Both the position numbers and the translations under genes were made by a program. A stretch of DNA of 38,323 nt from an uncultured OCS116 cluster bacterium. Lineage in GTDB: Bacteria > Pseudomonadota > Alphaproteobacteria > Rhizobiales > TMED25. Location: the NCBI GenBank assembly GCA_902632055.1, contig CACPAS010000011.1, forward strand, positions 1 through 38,323, in the 5' to 3' direction. Positions 1 through 10,297 of this stretch are shown piece by piece (the stretch's first letter is position 1; every line of letters starts with the position of its first letter). Below the pieces are notes generated by a model that had not been told where the DNA came from, ran no database searches, and saw only the letters and a program-made list of their open reading frames with translations.

Positions 1-393
1 AGATCTGCATCTTGTAGAATTCCTTTCGGTCAATCACCAAGCGCAAAACGAATAGAAATACGATTCCCTGATCCATCAGCTAACCCGTATCTTGCATTCG
101 CTTGTATGCTCATGGCTGGAATTGATGGCATTAAGAATAAAATTCATCCGGGAAAACCAACAGACCAAGATCTATACGATCTGCCACTTAAGGAGCTAAA
201 GAAAATACCAACAGTCGCTGGCAGCCTAAGAGAAGCTCTCACTAGCTTGGAAAAAGATAATAGCTTCCTAACTGAAGGAGATGTATTTACAAAAGACCAG
301 ATTGAAGCATACATTGAGCTGAAAATGGAGGATGTTATTCGGTACGAGCACACCCCTCATCCAGTTGAATTCGATATGTACTACAGCGTGTAA
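1..393 (+). CDS. glnA: Glutamine synthetase type I, C-terminal part (5' truncated by window edge)
   Basis: Frame 1 is open from base 1: [33 protein letters not shown]..., with DLYDLP (adenylylation-site region) and the terminal [13 protein letters not shown] typical of GlnA. Confidence 0.95.
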   Translation, partial: RSASCRIPFGQSPSAKRIEIRFPDPSANPYLAFACMLMAGIDGIKNKIHPGKPTDQDLYDLPLKELKKIPTVAGSLREALTSLEKDNSFLTEGDVFTKDQIEAYIELKMEDVIRYEHTPHPVEFDMYYSV

Positions 394-415
394 ATAATCA
401 AATATTACTAACAAT

Positions 416-455
416 AACCAAAAGTAGTGTTCACTCACTACTTTTGGTTTTTTTT
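416..455 (+). terminator. Rho-independent terminator of glnA
   Basis: Perfect 14-bp stem AACCAAAAGTAGTG / CACTACTTTTGGTT with a 6-nt loop, followed by an unbroken T tract. Confidence 0.93.
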
Positions 456-510
456 ATCTGCTAGTTTTCATATAATATACAGATTCGATTGATTCTTATC
501 TTTTAGCGTT

Positions 511-2490
511 ATGAATGATTTTTTTAAGAAATTGCCTGAACAAAGCCCAAAAAAAAATAAAGTAAAAAAGACTAATAGGTCAAGTATTGCTGACTATACA
601 GCTAAGAATATTACAATTCTGGAAGGCTTAGAGCCTGTTAGAAAGAGACCTGGAATGTATATCGGCGGAGTAGACTTCAGGGCTCTTCATCATCTTTTTA
701 GTGAAGTTATTGATAATGCAGTTGATGAGGTTGTGGCTGGGCATGCAAGTGAAATCGATGTGATATTAAACATAGATAATGAGCTAGTTATTAGCGACAA
801 TGGACGTGGTATCCCTATTGACTCACACCCAAAGTTTCCGAATAAGTCCGCTTTAGAGATCATCCTTACAACACTTCATGCTGGTGGTAAATTTGATAAT
901 AATTCATACAAAACCTCGGGTGGCCTACATGGGGTGGGAATATCTGTAGTGAACGCATTATCTGAATATTTGTCTGTGGAGGTTGTTCGCGATAAGTCAC
1001 TGCATCGACAAGATTTTGCACGCGGCAAACCCACGACAGAATTGGAAAATAAAGGTAAAACCAAAGTACAAAACGGAACTACAATTCGCTTTAGGCCAGA
1101 CAAGGAGATATTTGAGGATGGGATTGATTTTAATTCAGGTGAGCTAATCGAAATACTTAAAACAAAAGCGTATCTTGTGTCTAGTTTAAAAATAACTTTT
1201 ACTGATGCAAGTGATCCAATTAATTCTAAACAAGTACAATTTTATTATCCCAATGGAATTGCAGATATCATAGAAGAAAATGCTCGACAAAAAGACTTGA
1301 TTATTACCTCACGTTTTACTGGTTCATCATCAGCTAAATCCTCAGCCGGCAAAGTTGAATGGTCCATCATATGGACGGCAGATCGAAAAAATAGAATAAA
1401 ATCTTTTTGTAATACAATTCCAACTATAAACGGAGGTACTCACGAAAATGCTTTTAAAAGCGCGATCCTCAAATCAATCAAAAGATACGGCGAAATAATT
1501 GGCCTAAGAAATACAAAAATCATTACGCTAGATGATTTAATAGAAAGCATGGATGGTATATTATCTATTTTCATTGCAGATCCAGAGTTTCAAGGTCAAA
1601 CAAAAGAAAAATTAAGCTCAAAAAATGCTACTACACTTACAAGTAAGATCATCGAGGATAACTTTGATTACTGGCTATCGGAAAACCCGACCGACGCAGA
1701 AAAACTAATCAGCTTCCTTATCAATACAGCAAATACAAGAATTAATCGCAAACACGAAAAGGATTTAAACCGGAAGTCTGCCCTAAGAAAACTGAGGTTA
1801 CCAGGAAAATTAGCTGATTGTCTTGAAGATAAAGCTGCGGGTACTGAATTATTTATTGTTGAAGGTGACTCAGCAGGTGGATCTGCAAAACAGGCTAGAG
1901 ATAAGAAGTACCAAGCCGTCCTGCCCTTGCGGGGTAAAATATTAAACATTGCGAGCAGTAGTGCGCAAAAATATTTTCAAAATCAACAACTGAAGGATCT
2001 TGTGCAGGCTCTAGGCTGCGGTACATCTCATAGTTACAATGAAGATAATTTAAGGTATGATAAAATTATTATAATGACAGATGCTGATGTTGATGGGGCC
2101 CATATAGCATCTCTATTGATAACGTTTTTCTATATTGAGATGCCTGAATTAATAAATAGCGGGCATTTGTATGTGGCAGTTCCACCCCTCTATAAATTAT
2201 CAGCAAATAATAAAATATTCTACGCCATTGATAACGACGATAGAGAAAGAATAATAAAAGAACACTATAAGAAAAGCGAAAAGATCGATACATCACGTTT
2301 CAAAGGTTTAGGTGAAATGCTTCCAAACCAGTTGAGAGAAACAACAATGAATAAGTCTACAAGGAAGCTATTAAAAATATCAATGGATAGCTATTCCTCG
2401 GACCAATACGCAAAAACGATCTATGAACTGATGGGTAACAAACCAGACGCAAGATTTAAATTCATTCAAGAAAATGCAAACTTTAATTAA
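511..2490 (+). CDS. parE: DNA topoisomerase IV subunit B
   Basis: GHKL ATPase motifs (EVIDNAVDE, DNGRGIP, GGLHGVGISVVNALS), TOPRIM EGDSAGGSAKQARD and DADVDGAHI; about 660 aa, as for ParE. Confidence 0.93.
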   Translation: MNDFFKKLPEQSPKKNKVKKTNRSSIADYTAKNITILEGLEPVRKRPGMYIGGVDFRALHHLFSEVIDNAVDEVVAGHASEIDVILNIDNELVISDNGRGIPIDSHPKFPNKSALEIILTTLHAGGKFDNNSYKTSGGLHGVGISVVNALSEYLSVEVVRDKSLHRQDFARGKPTTELENKGKTKVQNGTTIRFRPDKEIFEDGIDFNSGELIEILKTKAYLVSSLKITFTDASDPINSKQVQFYYPNGIADIIEENARQKDLIITSRFTGSSSAKSSAGKVEWSIIWTADRKNRIKSFCNTIPTINGGTHENAFKSAILKSIKRYGEIIGLRNTKIITLDDLIESMDGILSIFIADPEFQGQTKEKLSSKNATTLTSKIIEDNFDYWLSENPTDAEKLISFLINTANTRINRKHEKDLNRKSALRKLRLPGKLADCLEDKAAGTELFIVEGDSAGGSAKQARDKKYQAVLPLRGKILNIASSSAQKYFQNQQLKDLVQALGCGTSHSYNEDNLRYDKIIIMTDADVDGAHIASLLITFFYIEMPELINSGHLYVAVPPLYKLSANNKIFYAIDNDDRERIIKEHYKKSEKIDTSRFKGLGEMLPNQLRETTMNKSTRKLLKISMDSYSSDQYAKTIYELMGNKPDARFKFIQENANFN

Positions 2491-2507
2491 CGAAAAACAA
2501 GTTATCA

Positions 2508-3518
2508 ATGTTAGGTGAAAAACAATTCATATCACTGCTCGAAAAGCTGGATGAAGGGGTAATAATTACATCATCAGAATTTGATATTATGTATGCTAAC
2601 GAAATCGCTATTGCCTACTTTGGGGAAAAAATTGTTGGCAAACCAATATATAATCTCATTAGGAACAGTGAAGTAATTGATGCAATTAATGAATCTCAAG
2701 AAATAAATATTTCTTTTCCGTATGCGTCAAGTATTGGGAAGCATAATTTACAACTTCACTATTATCAAAAACATGAAAACCCTGGAATTATTGTTATCAA
2801 TGACCGTACAGAGGAAGAGAAATTTCAGAATATAAGGCGTGATCTCATTGCGAACGTCAGTCATGAATTAAGATCTCCTCTAACCAGTATAACAGGATTT
2901 ATCGAAACATTACAAAATGAGGATGTAAGCAAGGATCAAAGGAGTCGCTTCCTATCCATTATGCAGGAAGAGTCCAATAGAATGAATAGAATTATATCGG
3001 ACCTCCTTTCATTATCAAAAATTGAAATAGATATGTATAAGGAGCTTGTGGATGAAGTAAATGTAATCGACCAAATTAATATTGCAAAAAATGCCCTAGA
3101 GCATCGCGCCGCCGAGTCTGGGAAGATGATAAACGTTGTAATCAAAGGAGACATACCGAAAATCAAAGGTGATGCTGACCAGATTGTTGAAGTATTCCAT
3201 AACCTATTTGATAATGCTATTAAATACTCAAATGATGGGAGCACAATAACGGCAATAATCGATCTTCATTTAGTAGATACCCAAGAATATATCAGGGCCA
3301 CAATTGCAAATGATGGCGCCGGTATTAACGAAGAACACCTACCACGATTAACTGAGAGATTTTATCGCGTAGATAAGGCGAGGTCGCGAGACATTGGGGG
3401 TACTGGACTTGGCTTAGCAATAGTCAAACATATTCTAATCAGACATAATGCAAATATGGAGATTACAAGTAAAATAAATGGGAAAACAAAATTTATTGTA
3501 TCCTTTCCCTGTGGATAA
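2508..3518 (+). CDS. phoR: Phosphate regulon sensor histidine kinase PhoR-like (PAS plus HisKA plus HATPase)
   Basis: H-box LIANVSHELRSPLTSITGFIETL, N-box FHNLFDNAIKYS, G-box GGTGLGLAIVKHI; directly upstream of pstS. Confidence 0.88.
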   Translation: MLGEKQFISLLEKLDEGVIITSSEFDIMYANEIAIAYFGEKIVGKPIYNLIRNSEVIDAINESQEINISFPYASSIGKHNLQLHYYQKHENPGIIVINDRTEEEKFQNIRRDLIANVSHELRSPLTSITGFIETLQNEDVSKDQRSRFLSIMQEESNRMNRIISDLLSLSKIEIDMYKELVDEVNVIDQINIAKNALEHRAAESGKMINVVIKGDIPKIKGDADQIVEVFHNLFDNAIKYSNDGSTITAIIDLHLVDTQEYIRATIANDGAGINEEHLPRLTERFYRVDKARSRDIGGTGLGLAIVKHILIRHNANMEITSKINGKTKFIVSFPCG

Positions 3519-3533
3519 AATAAATAAAATCAA

Positions 3534-3566
3534 CTTGTAATATTTTTGTAATATTTACGTAACAAT
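3534..3566 (+). promoter_or_regulatory. Candidate triple Pho box upstream of pstS
   Basis: Three consecutive 11-nt units: CTTGTAA-TATT / TTTGTAA-TATT / TACGTAA-CAAT. The 7+4 periodicity matches PhoB boxes; about 70 nt upstream of the pstS ATG. Confidence 0.7.
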
Positions 3567-3634
3567 AATTTAAAAAATAAAAAGCATAAAGTTAGTAGTT
3601 TTGAATATTAACTTGTTATTGGAGCTTTTGAAAA

Positions 3635-4687
3635 ATGAGAATCTTTAAATATTTTATATTTATATTTTTTAGTGGCCTGTATCTGCTTCCGACTAGTAGG
3701 GTAGATGCCCGTGATACAATTTCAATTGTCGGATCATCAACGGTATTTCCCTTTGCAACAGTTGTTGCTGAAGAATTTGGTCGCGGGTCTAGAAATAGTA
3801 CCCCTGTTATTGAGGCAACAGGTTCAGGCGGCGGAATGAAGTTATTCTGTGCAGGTATTGGGCTTGAGCATCCTGATATAACAAATTCATCTAGGCGCAT
3901 CAAGAAAAGTGAGTTTGATAAATGTCAAGCTAATGGGATTGATATGAGTGAGTTTGTTATTGGTTATGACGGAATAGTTGTAGCTAACTCTAACTCAGGG
4001 GCTGAGCTAAATTTGACCCTTGGTCAACTATTTCAAGCTGTTGCGGCAAAAGTTCCAAGTTCTGAAGCTACTAATGATGATTGTAAACTCATAAATAATC
4101 CATACACAAAATGGAATGATATAGATGTATCACTGCCAAATATAAGCATTGAGGTCTTGGGCCCTCCCCCAACATCCGGAACCCGTGATGCGTTTGTAGA
4201 ACTGGCGATGGAAGGTGGGACTAAATCATTTGAATGCCTAAACGCTATGAAAAAAGCTGACAAAAAGAAATGGGAAGCTGTTGCTCATGGGATGCGTGAA
4301 GACGGAAAGTGGATTGACGCCGGCGAAAATGATAACCTCATGGTTTCTAAGCTAGTTACAAATCCTAACGCAGTTGGCGTATTTGGTTTTAGCTTTCTAG
4401 ATCAAAACTCTGATACGCTAAAGGGTGCAAATATTGACGGTATTTCACCAACTTTTGAGAATATCGCTGAGGGTTCTTATAATATTTCAAGATCACTTTA
4501 TTTTTATGTTAAACATGCGCATATAGGCGTTGTTCCGGGCATTAAGGACTATGCAAGAGAATTTACATCCGAAGATGCGTATGGAGAAGATAGCTATCTT
4601 GTTGACAAGGGGCTTATTCCACTACCAGAAGTCGAGAGAGTAATATATCGTGAAGCCGCAGAGAATATGCCAAAACTGTCTATGTAA
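3635..4687 (+). CDS. pstS: Phosphate ABC transporter substrate-binding protein
   Basis: N-terminal signal peptide, ISIVGSSTVFPFATVVAEEFG, PTSGTRDAFVELAM; first gene of the pst cluster. Confidence 0.93.
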   Translation: MRIFKYFIFIFFSGLYLLPTSRVDARDTISIVGSSTVFPFATVVAEEFGRGSRNSTPVIEATGSGGGMKLFCAGIGLEHPDITNSSRRIKKSEFDKCQANGIDMSEFVIGYDGIVVANSNSGAELNLTLGQLFQAVAAKVPSSEATNDDCKLINNPYTKWNDIDVSLPNISIEVLGPPPTSGTRDAFVELAMEGGTKSFECLNAMKKADKKKWEAVAHGMREDGKWIDAGENDNLMVSKLVTNPNAVGVFGFSFLDQNSDTLKGANIDGISPTFENIAEGSYNISRSLYFYVKHAHIGVVPGIKDYAREFTSEDAYGEDSYLVDKGLIPLPEVERVIYREAAENMPKLSM

Positions 4688-4701
4688 TGGAAATTTACAT
4701 C

Positions 4702-4740
4702 TACCCCCGCACTTATTTTTACTAAAAAAGTGCGGAGGTA
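4702..4740 (+). other. Intercistronic hairpin between pstS and pstC
   Basis: TACCCCCGCACTT ... AAGTGCGGAGGTA, a 13-bp stem with one mismatch. Flanks GGAAATTTACA / TAATTTCC extend the symmetry. No T tract follows. Confidence 0.75.
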
Positions 4741-4776
4741 ATTTCCGTTTAAGATCAATATTTGTAGTAAATTAGT

Positions 4777-6150
4777 ATGCTAACAATCTATCTCATAATG
4801 TTACTTGGATTAAGTTTTGTATCCTATTTTTATGGAAAAAGATTAATCAGAAGGCGGGTATATGAACAAAAAATTAGTCAGCACTCGAGAGACAGTTATC
4901 ATGGCTTATATTTATCTCTTTATTTAATCATACCATCTGTCATACTCACGCTTATTTGGTTGGCATCAAGCCCAAATATTATCGACTCTCTTTTAAAGAG
5001 TAAAATTAAAAACTCATTTCCTGATCTAAGTTTGGGCGAAATTAATATCCTTAAATCCAAAGTAATTTCAGCATATGATGGCATATTACCAGTAGACTCC
5101 GAACAAATGGAAATGTTGGTAAATTTTTATAACAGCGCTAACATTATCAGTACAAATTTCCTAATTATAATTAGCGCTCTTGTGTCTGTCAGTTTTTTTC
5201 TTTTTGCCCTAAACCGTATTAGAGTGAGATTTAATGCGCGTAGTAAAGTTGAAAATATTTTAAAATTTTCGATGATTTTAGCTTCTTGCGTTGCCATAAT
5301 CACTACGATCGGAATTGTACTTTCCTTAATCATAGAAACAATCGAATTTTTTAAAATAATTAAAATTACTGATTTTCTTTTCGGCCTGCAATGGAGCCCG
5401 CAAATTGCTCTTCGGGAAGATCAAGTTGCAGGTGAAGGGCTATTTGGTGCAATACCAATTTTTATTGGTACGATTTTAATAACGCTCATTGCCATGTTCA
5501 TAGCCGTGCCAATTGGCTTGCTATCGGCTATATATCTATCAGAATACTCAAAACCTAAAATTCGCGCAATTGCTAAACCGATGCTGGAAGTGCTAGCAGG
5601 AATTCCAACAGTTGTTTATGGGTTTTTTGCAGCCTTAACTGTTGCACCACTTTTACGAAATAGTGGCGCAAGTGTTGGGCTAAGCTTATCATCAGAGTCG
5701 GCCCTCGCAGCAGGACTGGTGATGGGAATTATGATCATACCTTTGATATCATCTCTATCCGATGATGTGATCAATGCTGTGCCTCAGAGCTTGAGGGAAG
5801 GATCTGCCGCCTTGGGCTCTACTCAATCAGAAACTGTTAAACTCGTAATCTTACCGGCAGCTCTTCCTGGAATAGTAAGCGCAATTTTACTAGCGTTATC
5901 TAGGGCCATTGGTGAAACTATGATAGTCGTCATGGCCGCAGGGGTTGCTGCAAATCTGACATTCAATCCTTTTGAGTCAGTAACAGCTGTGACTGTTCAA
6001 ATTGTCGTTCTGCTTATTGGAGATCAAGAATTCGATAGCGCAAAAACACTAGCTGCATTTGCACTTGGTTTTACGCTATTCATCATAACACTCCTATTGA
6101 ATGTACTATCAATATACATCGTTAGAAAATATAGGGAGCAATATGACTGA
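4777..6150 (+). CDS. pstC: Phosphate ABC transporter permease PstC (extended N-terminus)
   Basis: Permease motif PQSLREGSAALGSTQSETVKLVILPAALPGIVSAILLALSRAIGETMIVVMAAG; multiple TM segments. Confidence 0.92.
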   Translation: MLTIYLIMLLGLSFVSYFYGKRLIRRRVYEQKISQHSRDSYHGLYLSLYLIIPSVILTLIWLASSPNIIDSLLKSKIKNSFPDLSLGEINILKSKVISAYDGILPVDSEQMEMLVNFYNSANIISTNFLIIISALVSVSFFLFALNRIRVRFNARSKVENILKFSMILASCVAIITTIGIVLSLIIETIEFFKIIKITDFLFGLQWSPQIALREDQVAGEGLFGAIPIFIGTILITLIAMFIAVPIGLLSAIYLSEYSKPKIRAIAKPMLEVLAGIPTVVYGFFAALTVAPLLRNSGASVGLSLSSESALAAGLVMGIMIIPLISSLSDDVINAVPQSLREGSAALGSTQSETVKLVILPAALPGIVSAILLALSRAIGETMIVVMAAGVAANLTFNPFESVTAVTVQIVVLLIGDQEFDSAKTLAAFALGFTLFIITLLLNVLSIYIVRKYREQYD

Positions 6151-7402
6151 TAATTTTATAGAGACTCGTCTAAGAAAAAGGTATAGTGCAGAAAAACGAT
6201 TTAAGATCTACTCTGTTAGCGCTCTAATTTTAGCTTTGCTAATACTTGCAACTCTGATTTCATCAATTGCAATATCATCTATACCCGCTTTCACGCAAAT
6301 AAATATAGGCATTGATATAAAAATGAATGATGATCAAATTCTGCAATTCGAAGAAGATCCTGAAAATGTCTCATGGCGTTCCCTGCAAAAGAAATCATTC
6401 TATTCAATGTTTCCAGATGTTGAAACACGCAAAGATAAGAAAGAACTTAATAAGCTATTATCCACTGGTGCGTATATAGAAATTAAAAAATTCTATTTGG
6501 ATAACCCAAATAAACTTTCCGATAATAATATAATATATGTACCCGCATCTGATGACGTTGATCTTCTGATCAAAGATATAATTGATAGGGATTTACCGCA
6601 AGATATGAGAACAATTTCTGATAACCAAATATCCTATTTGGATAAACTAATTAGCAACAATAGAATTAAGAAAACTTTATCTTGGCGATTATTCAGCAAC
6701 AGTGATAGCAGAGAGCCCGAGTTAGCGGGGCTTAAAGGTGGAATTGTTGGTACGCTGCTGACAATGTTTGTGACACTTATTATTAGTTTTCCAATTGGTG
6801 TTTTGGCGGCAATATACCTTGAAGAGATTGCGCCAAAAAATAAATTTACAGATATAATTGAAGTAAACATTAATAATCTTGCGGCCGTTCCCTCTATTGT
6901 TTACGGACTGTTAGGCTTGGCTGTTTTTTTGAATTATATGAATATGCCTCGATCCGCGCCTCTTGTAGGAGGTATCGTATTAGCTTTGATGACACTACCG
7001 GTTATAATTATTGCAACAAGAGCTGCAATGGCTTCAATCCCTCCATCGATCAGAGAAGCAGCATATGGTGTAGGCGCATCGCAGATGCAAGTCATAGTTC
7101 ATCATGTCTTTCCACTCGCTCTACCTGGTATTCTTACTGGCACTATAATTGGTATTGCTCGGGCTGCCGGCGAAACAGCGCCATTGCTGATGATTGGAAT
7201 GATGGCATTTATCGTTGATGTGCCATCGAAGATTACGGATAAGGCGACAGTTCTTCCGGCACAGATATACATGTGGGCCAATAATCCCGAGAGATCCTTT
7301 GAGTATTTAACAAGTGCTGCAATATTAATTTTACTTGTTATTTTGATAATGATGAATTTATTAGCTATACTACTCAGAAAAAAATATGAAAGACGTTGGT
7401 AG
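6143..7402 (+). CDS. pstA: Phosphate ABC transporter permease PstA
   Basis: [48 protein letters not shown]. Start set to [10 protein letters not shown] (ATG 6143, overlapping the pstC stop), preceded by GGGAG, rather than the ORF-track 6101. Confidence 0.9.
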   Translation: MTDNFIETRLRKRYSAEKRFKIYSVSALILALLILATLISSIAISSIPAFTQINIGIDIKMNDDQILQFEEDPENVSWRSLQKKSFYSMFPDVETRKDKKELNKLLSTGAYIEIKKFYLDNPNKLSDNNIIYVPASDDVDLLIKDIIDRDLPQDMRTISDNQISYLDKLISNNRIKKTLSWRLFSNSDSREPELAGLKGGIVGTLLTMFVTLIISFPIGVLAAIYLEEIAPKNKFTDIIEVNINNLAAVPSIVYGLLGLAVFLNYMNMPRSAPLVGGIVLALMTLPVIIIATRAAMASIPPSIREAAYGVGASQMQVIVHHVFPLALPGILTGTIIGIARAAGETAPLLMIGMMAFIVDVPSKITDKATVLPAQIYMWANNPERSFEYLTSAAILILLVILIMMNLLAILLRKKYERRW

Positions 7403-8171
7403 CATGATTCCAAATCAGTACAAAATAACTACAAGTAATGTAAATGTTGATTATGGCAGCAAGAGAGCCCTACATGATATAAATCTACAGATTGAAGAGA
7501 AAGAAGTGACAGCCTTGATAGGGCCTTCTGGTTGTGGAAAGTCAACATTTATTCGATGCTTAAATCGTATGAATGACCTTATCGAAGGGTGTAAGGTTGA
7601 GGGGAAAATTATGATTGATGACGTTGATATAAACTCCTCAGATACAGATATTGTTGAACTGCGCGCGAGAATTGGTATGGTCTTTCAAAAGCCCAATCCA
7701 TTTCCAAAATCAATCTATGACAATGTTGCTTATGGGCCTCGAATTCACGGCATAGCAAAATCAAACGAGGATTTGGATAACATTGTTATGAAGAGCTTGA
7801 AAAGGGCAGGATTATGGAATGAAGTAGAGGATAGGCTTGACGCGTCTGGATTATCACTCTCTGGTGGTCAACAGCAAAGACTTTGTATAGCACGGGCTAT
7901 TGCTGTAAATCCCGATATCTTATTGATGGATGAGCCATGTTCAGCACTCGATCCAATTGCAACCGCTGTAATAGAAGAGCTCATCAATGAACTAAAAGAG
8001 AGATATACAATTGTTATCGTAACACATTCAATGCAACAAGCAGCGAGATTATCAGAAAAAACGGCTTACTTTCATTTAGGAAAAATGATTGAATATGACG
8101 TCACATCCAATATATTTACAAATCCAAAACATGAAATGACTGAGGCTTATATCTCAGGAAGAATAGGTTAG
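7386..8171 (+). CDS. pstB: Phosphate ABC transporter ATP-binding protein
   Basis: Walker [10 protein letters not shown], signature [16 protein letters not shown], Walker [14 protein letters not shown]. An alternative start is ATG 7404. Confidence 0.95.
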   Translation: MKDVGSMIPNQYKITTSNVNVDYGSKRALHDINLQIEEKEVTALIGPSGCGKSTFIRCLNRMNDLIEGCKVEGKIMIDDVDINSSDTDIVELRARIGMVFQKPNPFPKSIYDNVAYGPRIHGIAKSNEDLDNIVMKSLKRAGLWNEVEDRLDASGLSLSGGQQQRLCIARAIAVNPDILLMDEPCSALDPIATAVIEELINELKERYTIVIVTHSMQQAARLSEKTAYFHLGKMIEYDVTSNIFTNPKHEMTEAYISGRIG

Positions 8172-8180
8172 GAGAAAATA

Positions 8181-8870
8181 ATGACGGAGCACATAAATTC
8201 AGCCTTTGATACCGGTTTAAAAGAGGTAAACAAACAAATAGCAAAGCTTGGAGCGCTTGCAGAAACTCAGCTTGATGACTCCTTGACCGCCCTTAAAGAG
8301 AAAAATATACAAAAATTTGAGTCCATTATAAATCGCGATAAGAGTTTGGATAAGATTACCGCGGATGTCAGCTCATCAGTTTTTGAATTATTGGCATTAT
8401 GGTCACCCATTGCATACGATCTACGAAGTTTATTGGTTGCTGATAGAGTAGGCGCAATTCTTGAGAGGATTGGCGATTATTCAAAAAATATTGCGAGACG
8501 AAGTCAGGTAATCGTATCTGAAGAGAATTTTGATCGTCTTCCGGTAAACATTATTGGACTTGGACAGCACGTTCAAGACCTTCTTCATAAAAGTCTTGAC
8601 GCGTATATGGAATTAAATATTGAAAAGGCAATGAATATCTGGGAGTCAGATATTGATACAGATCGACTATACCTAAGTATTTTTAAAGAAATTCTGAGCT
8701 ACATGACTGAAAATCCCGACGATGCAAAGATGCTGACTCATTTGATCTTTATATCAAAGAATTTAGAAAGAGTTGGTGATTATACGACATCCATCGCCAA
8801 GCAGACATATTTTTTAATTGAGGGAACGGTTCCACAGACCAAGCGCCCGAAGGCAATGACAACATTCTAA
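8181..8870 (+). CDS. phoU: Phosphate signalling complex protein PhoU
   Basis: Two PhoU repeats (e.g. SVFELLALWSPIAYDLRSLLVADRVGAILERIGDYSKNIARR; LIFISKNLERVGDYTTSIAKQTYFLIEG). Confidence 0.92.
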   Translation: MTEHINSAFDTGLKEVNKQIAKLGALAETQLDDSLTALKEKNIQKFESIINRDKSLDKITADVSSSVFELLALWSPIAYDLRSLLVADRVGAILERIGDYSKNIARRSQVIVSEENFDRLPVNIIGLGQHVQDLLHKSLDAYMELNIEKAMNIWESDIDTDRLYLSIFKEILSYMTENPDDAKMLTHLIFISKNLERVGDYTTSIAKQTYFLIEGTVPQTKRPKAMTTF

Positions 8871-8879
8871 AGCAATAAA

Positions 8880-9566
8880 ATGCCCCTTGCAGTAATAGCT
8901 GACGACGAAAATAATCAACTTGAGCTGATATCTTTTCATCTAAAAAAGAATAATTTTGATGTGATTGCCGCTGGAGATGGTGATGAGGCTTTTGATTTAA
9001 TAGTCGAACACAGACCTGATATTGTAATATTGGACTGGATGATGCCAAACTCCTCAGGCATTTCAGTTTGCCGTCGCATAAGATCTACAAAAGAACTCAA
9101 AAATCTACCAATAATTATATTGAGTGCCCGCGGTGAGGATATTGACACCTCTCACGGCTTATCTTCAGGCGCTGATGACTATATCACTAAGCCTTTCTCA
9201 CCAGTTGAATTGATTGCGAGAGTAAACTCATTGTTAAGGCGTACTAACTCTGAAATAAATTCCTCTATAATTGAGTACGAAGACTTATTAATTGATAATA
9301 ATAAAAAAATACTACAAGCTACTGATAAGATTGTAAAAATTGGGAAAACAGAGTTTAAGATTCTCTCCCTTTTGATGAGCAGACCAGAAAATGTTTTTTC
9401 TCGTGACCAAATTATAGATTTTGTATGGAACAACATGCCAGATATTGACAATAGAACAGTTGATGTTCATGTTAGCCGACTGAGAAAGGTGTTGAGTGAT
9501 AATTATCACGGCACATGTAAAATACACACTGTGCACGGGTTTGGTTATTGTATTCGTAACAATTAA
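8880..9566 (+). CDS. phoB: Phosphate regulon response regulator (OmpR/PhoB family)
   Basis: REC domain (VILDWMMPNSSG, ADDYITKPFSPVELIARV) plus wHTH (RTVDVHVSRLRKVL...IHTVHGFGYCI). Confidence 0.92.
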   Translation: MPLAVIADDENNQLELISFHLKKNNFDVIAAGDGDEAFDLIVEHRPDIVILDWMMPNSSGISVCRRIRSTKELKNLPIIILSARGEDIDTSHGLSSGADDYITKPFSPVELIARVNSLLRRTNSEINSSIIEYEDLLIDNNKKILQATDKIVKIGKTEFKILSLLMSRPENVFSRDQIIDFVWNNMPDIDNRTVDVHVSRLRKVLSDNYHGTCKIHTVHGFGYCIRNN

Positions 9567-9931
9567 TTATTGATTTCCAGCTCAGATAATGGGGTAATCT
9601 CGACCGACTCTCCGCAACCACATGCTGATGTCTCATTCGGATTATTAAATTTAAATCCAGCACTAAATTTTTCTTCAACATAATCCATTTCAGTGCCAAG
9701 TAGATATAAGATTGCTTTTGGATCAATAACAATAGTAATACCTTCCTGTTCTACAACCTCATCACCTTCGGAAATTTCAGAAACATAATCCATAGAGTAG
9801 TGTAAACCAGCACAGCCGCCTTTTTCTATACCAATGCGCAGTATTTTATTATCTTGATTTGAGTCATCAATTAAGTAATTGATCCTCTCGATAGCTCTTG
9901 AAGTTAATTTGAATATGTTTGATTTACTCAT
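9563..9931 (-). CDS. sufA: HesB/IscA-family Fe-S carrier (SufA-like)
   Basis: A-type carrier with C-terminal CGCGES and upstream conserved Cys (KGGCAGLHY); distal in the SUF operon. Confidence 0.85.
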   Translation of the reverse strand: MSKSNIFKLTSRAIERINYLIDDSNQDNKILRIGIEKGGCAGLHYSMDYVSEISEGDEVVEQEGITIVIDPKAILYLLGTEMDYVEEKFSAGFKFNNPNETSACGCGESVEITPLSELEINN

Positions 9932-9944
9932 ATAACAACTTTCT

Positions 9945-10283
9945 TTACATCATATTTAGCGCAACTTGCGCCTCTTCTGACATCATAGAGATGTCCCATG
10001 GCGGATCAAAGACTAAGTTTGCTTTCGCAGATGCAATGCCTCCAACAGATAGCACAGCATCCTCAACCCATTTTGGCATATCACCAGCCACGGGGCACCC
10101 TGGAGCTGTTAGAGTCATCTCAACATCCACATGAAAGTTTTCATCAATATCCACTTTGTAGATAAGGCCTAATTCATATATATCGACAGGAATTTCAGGA
10201 TCGTAAACTGTCTTTAGGGCGGAAACAATCTTGTCAGTTAATTCAGCTATTGTATGTTCATCCAATAATGGTTTTTCTGTCAT
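9945..10283 (-). CDS. sufT: SUF system Fe-S assembly protein SufT (DUF59/MIP18)
   Basis: VYDPEIPVDIYELGLIYKVDI...MTLTAPGCPVAGDMP, adjacent to sufS. Confidence 0.9.
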   Translation of the reverse strand: MTEKPLLDEHTIAELTDKIVSALKTVYDPEIPVDIYELGLIYKVDIDENFHVDVEMTLTAPGCPVAGDMPKWVEDAVLSVGGIASAKANLVFDPPWDISMMSEEAQVALNMM

Positions 10284-10297
10284 AATACCAATTTCCC

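Noticed and set aside
3519-3634. Start of a CRISPR-like or satellite repeat at the TTGTAATATT units
   Set aside because: Only three 11-nt units immediately upstream of pstS; the Pho box interpretation fits better.
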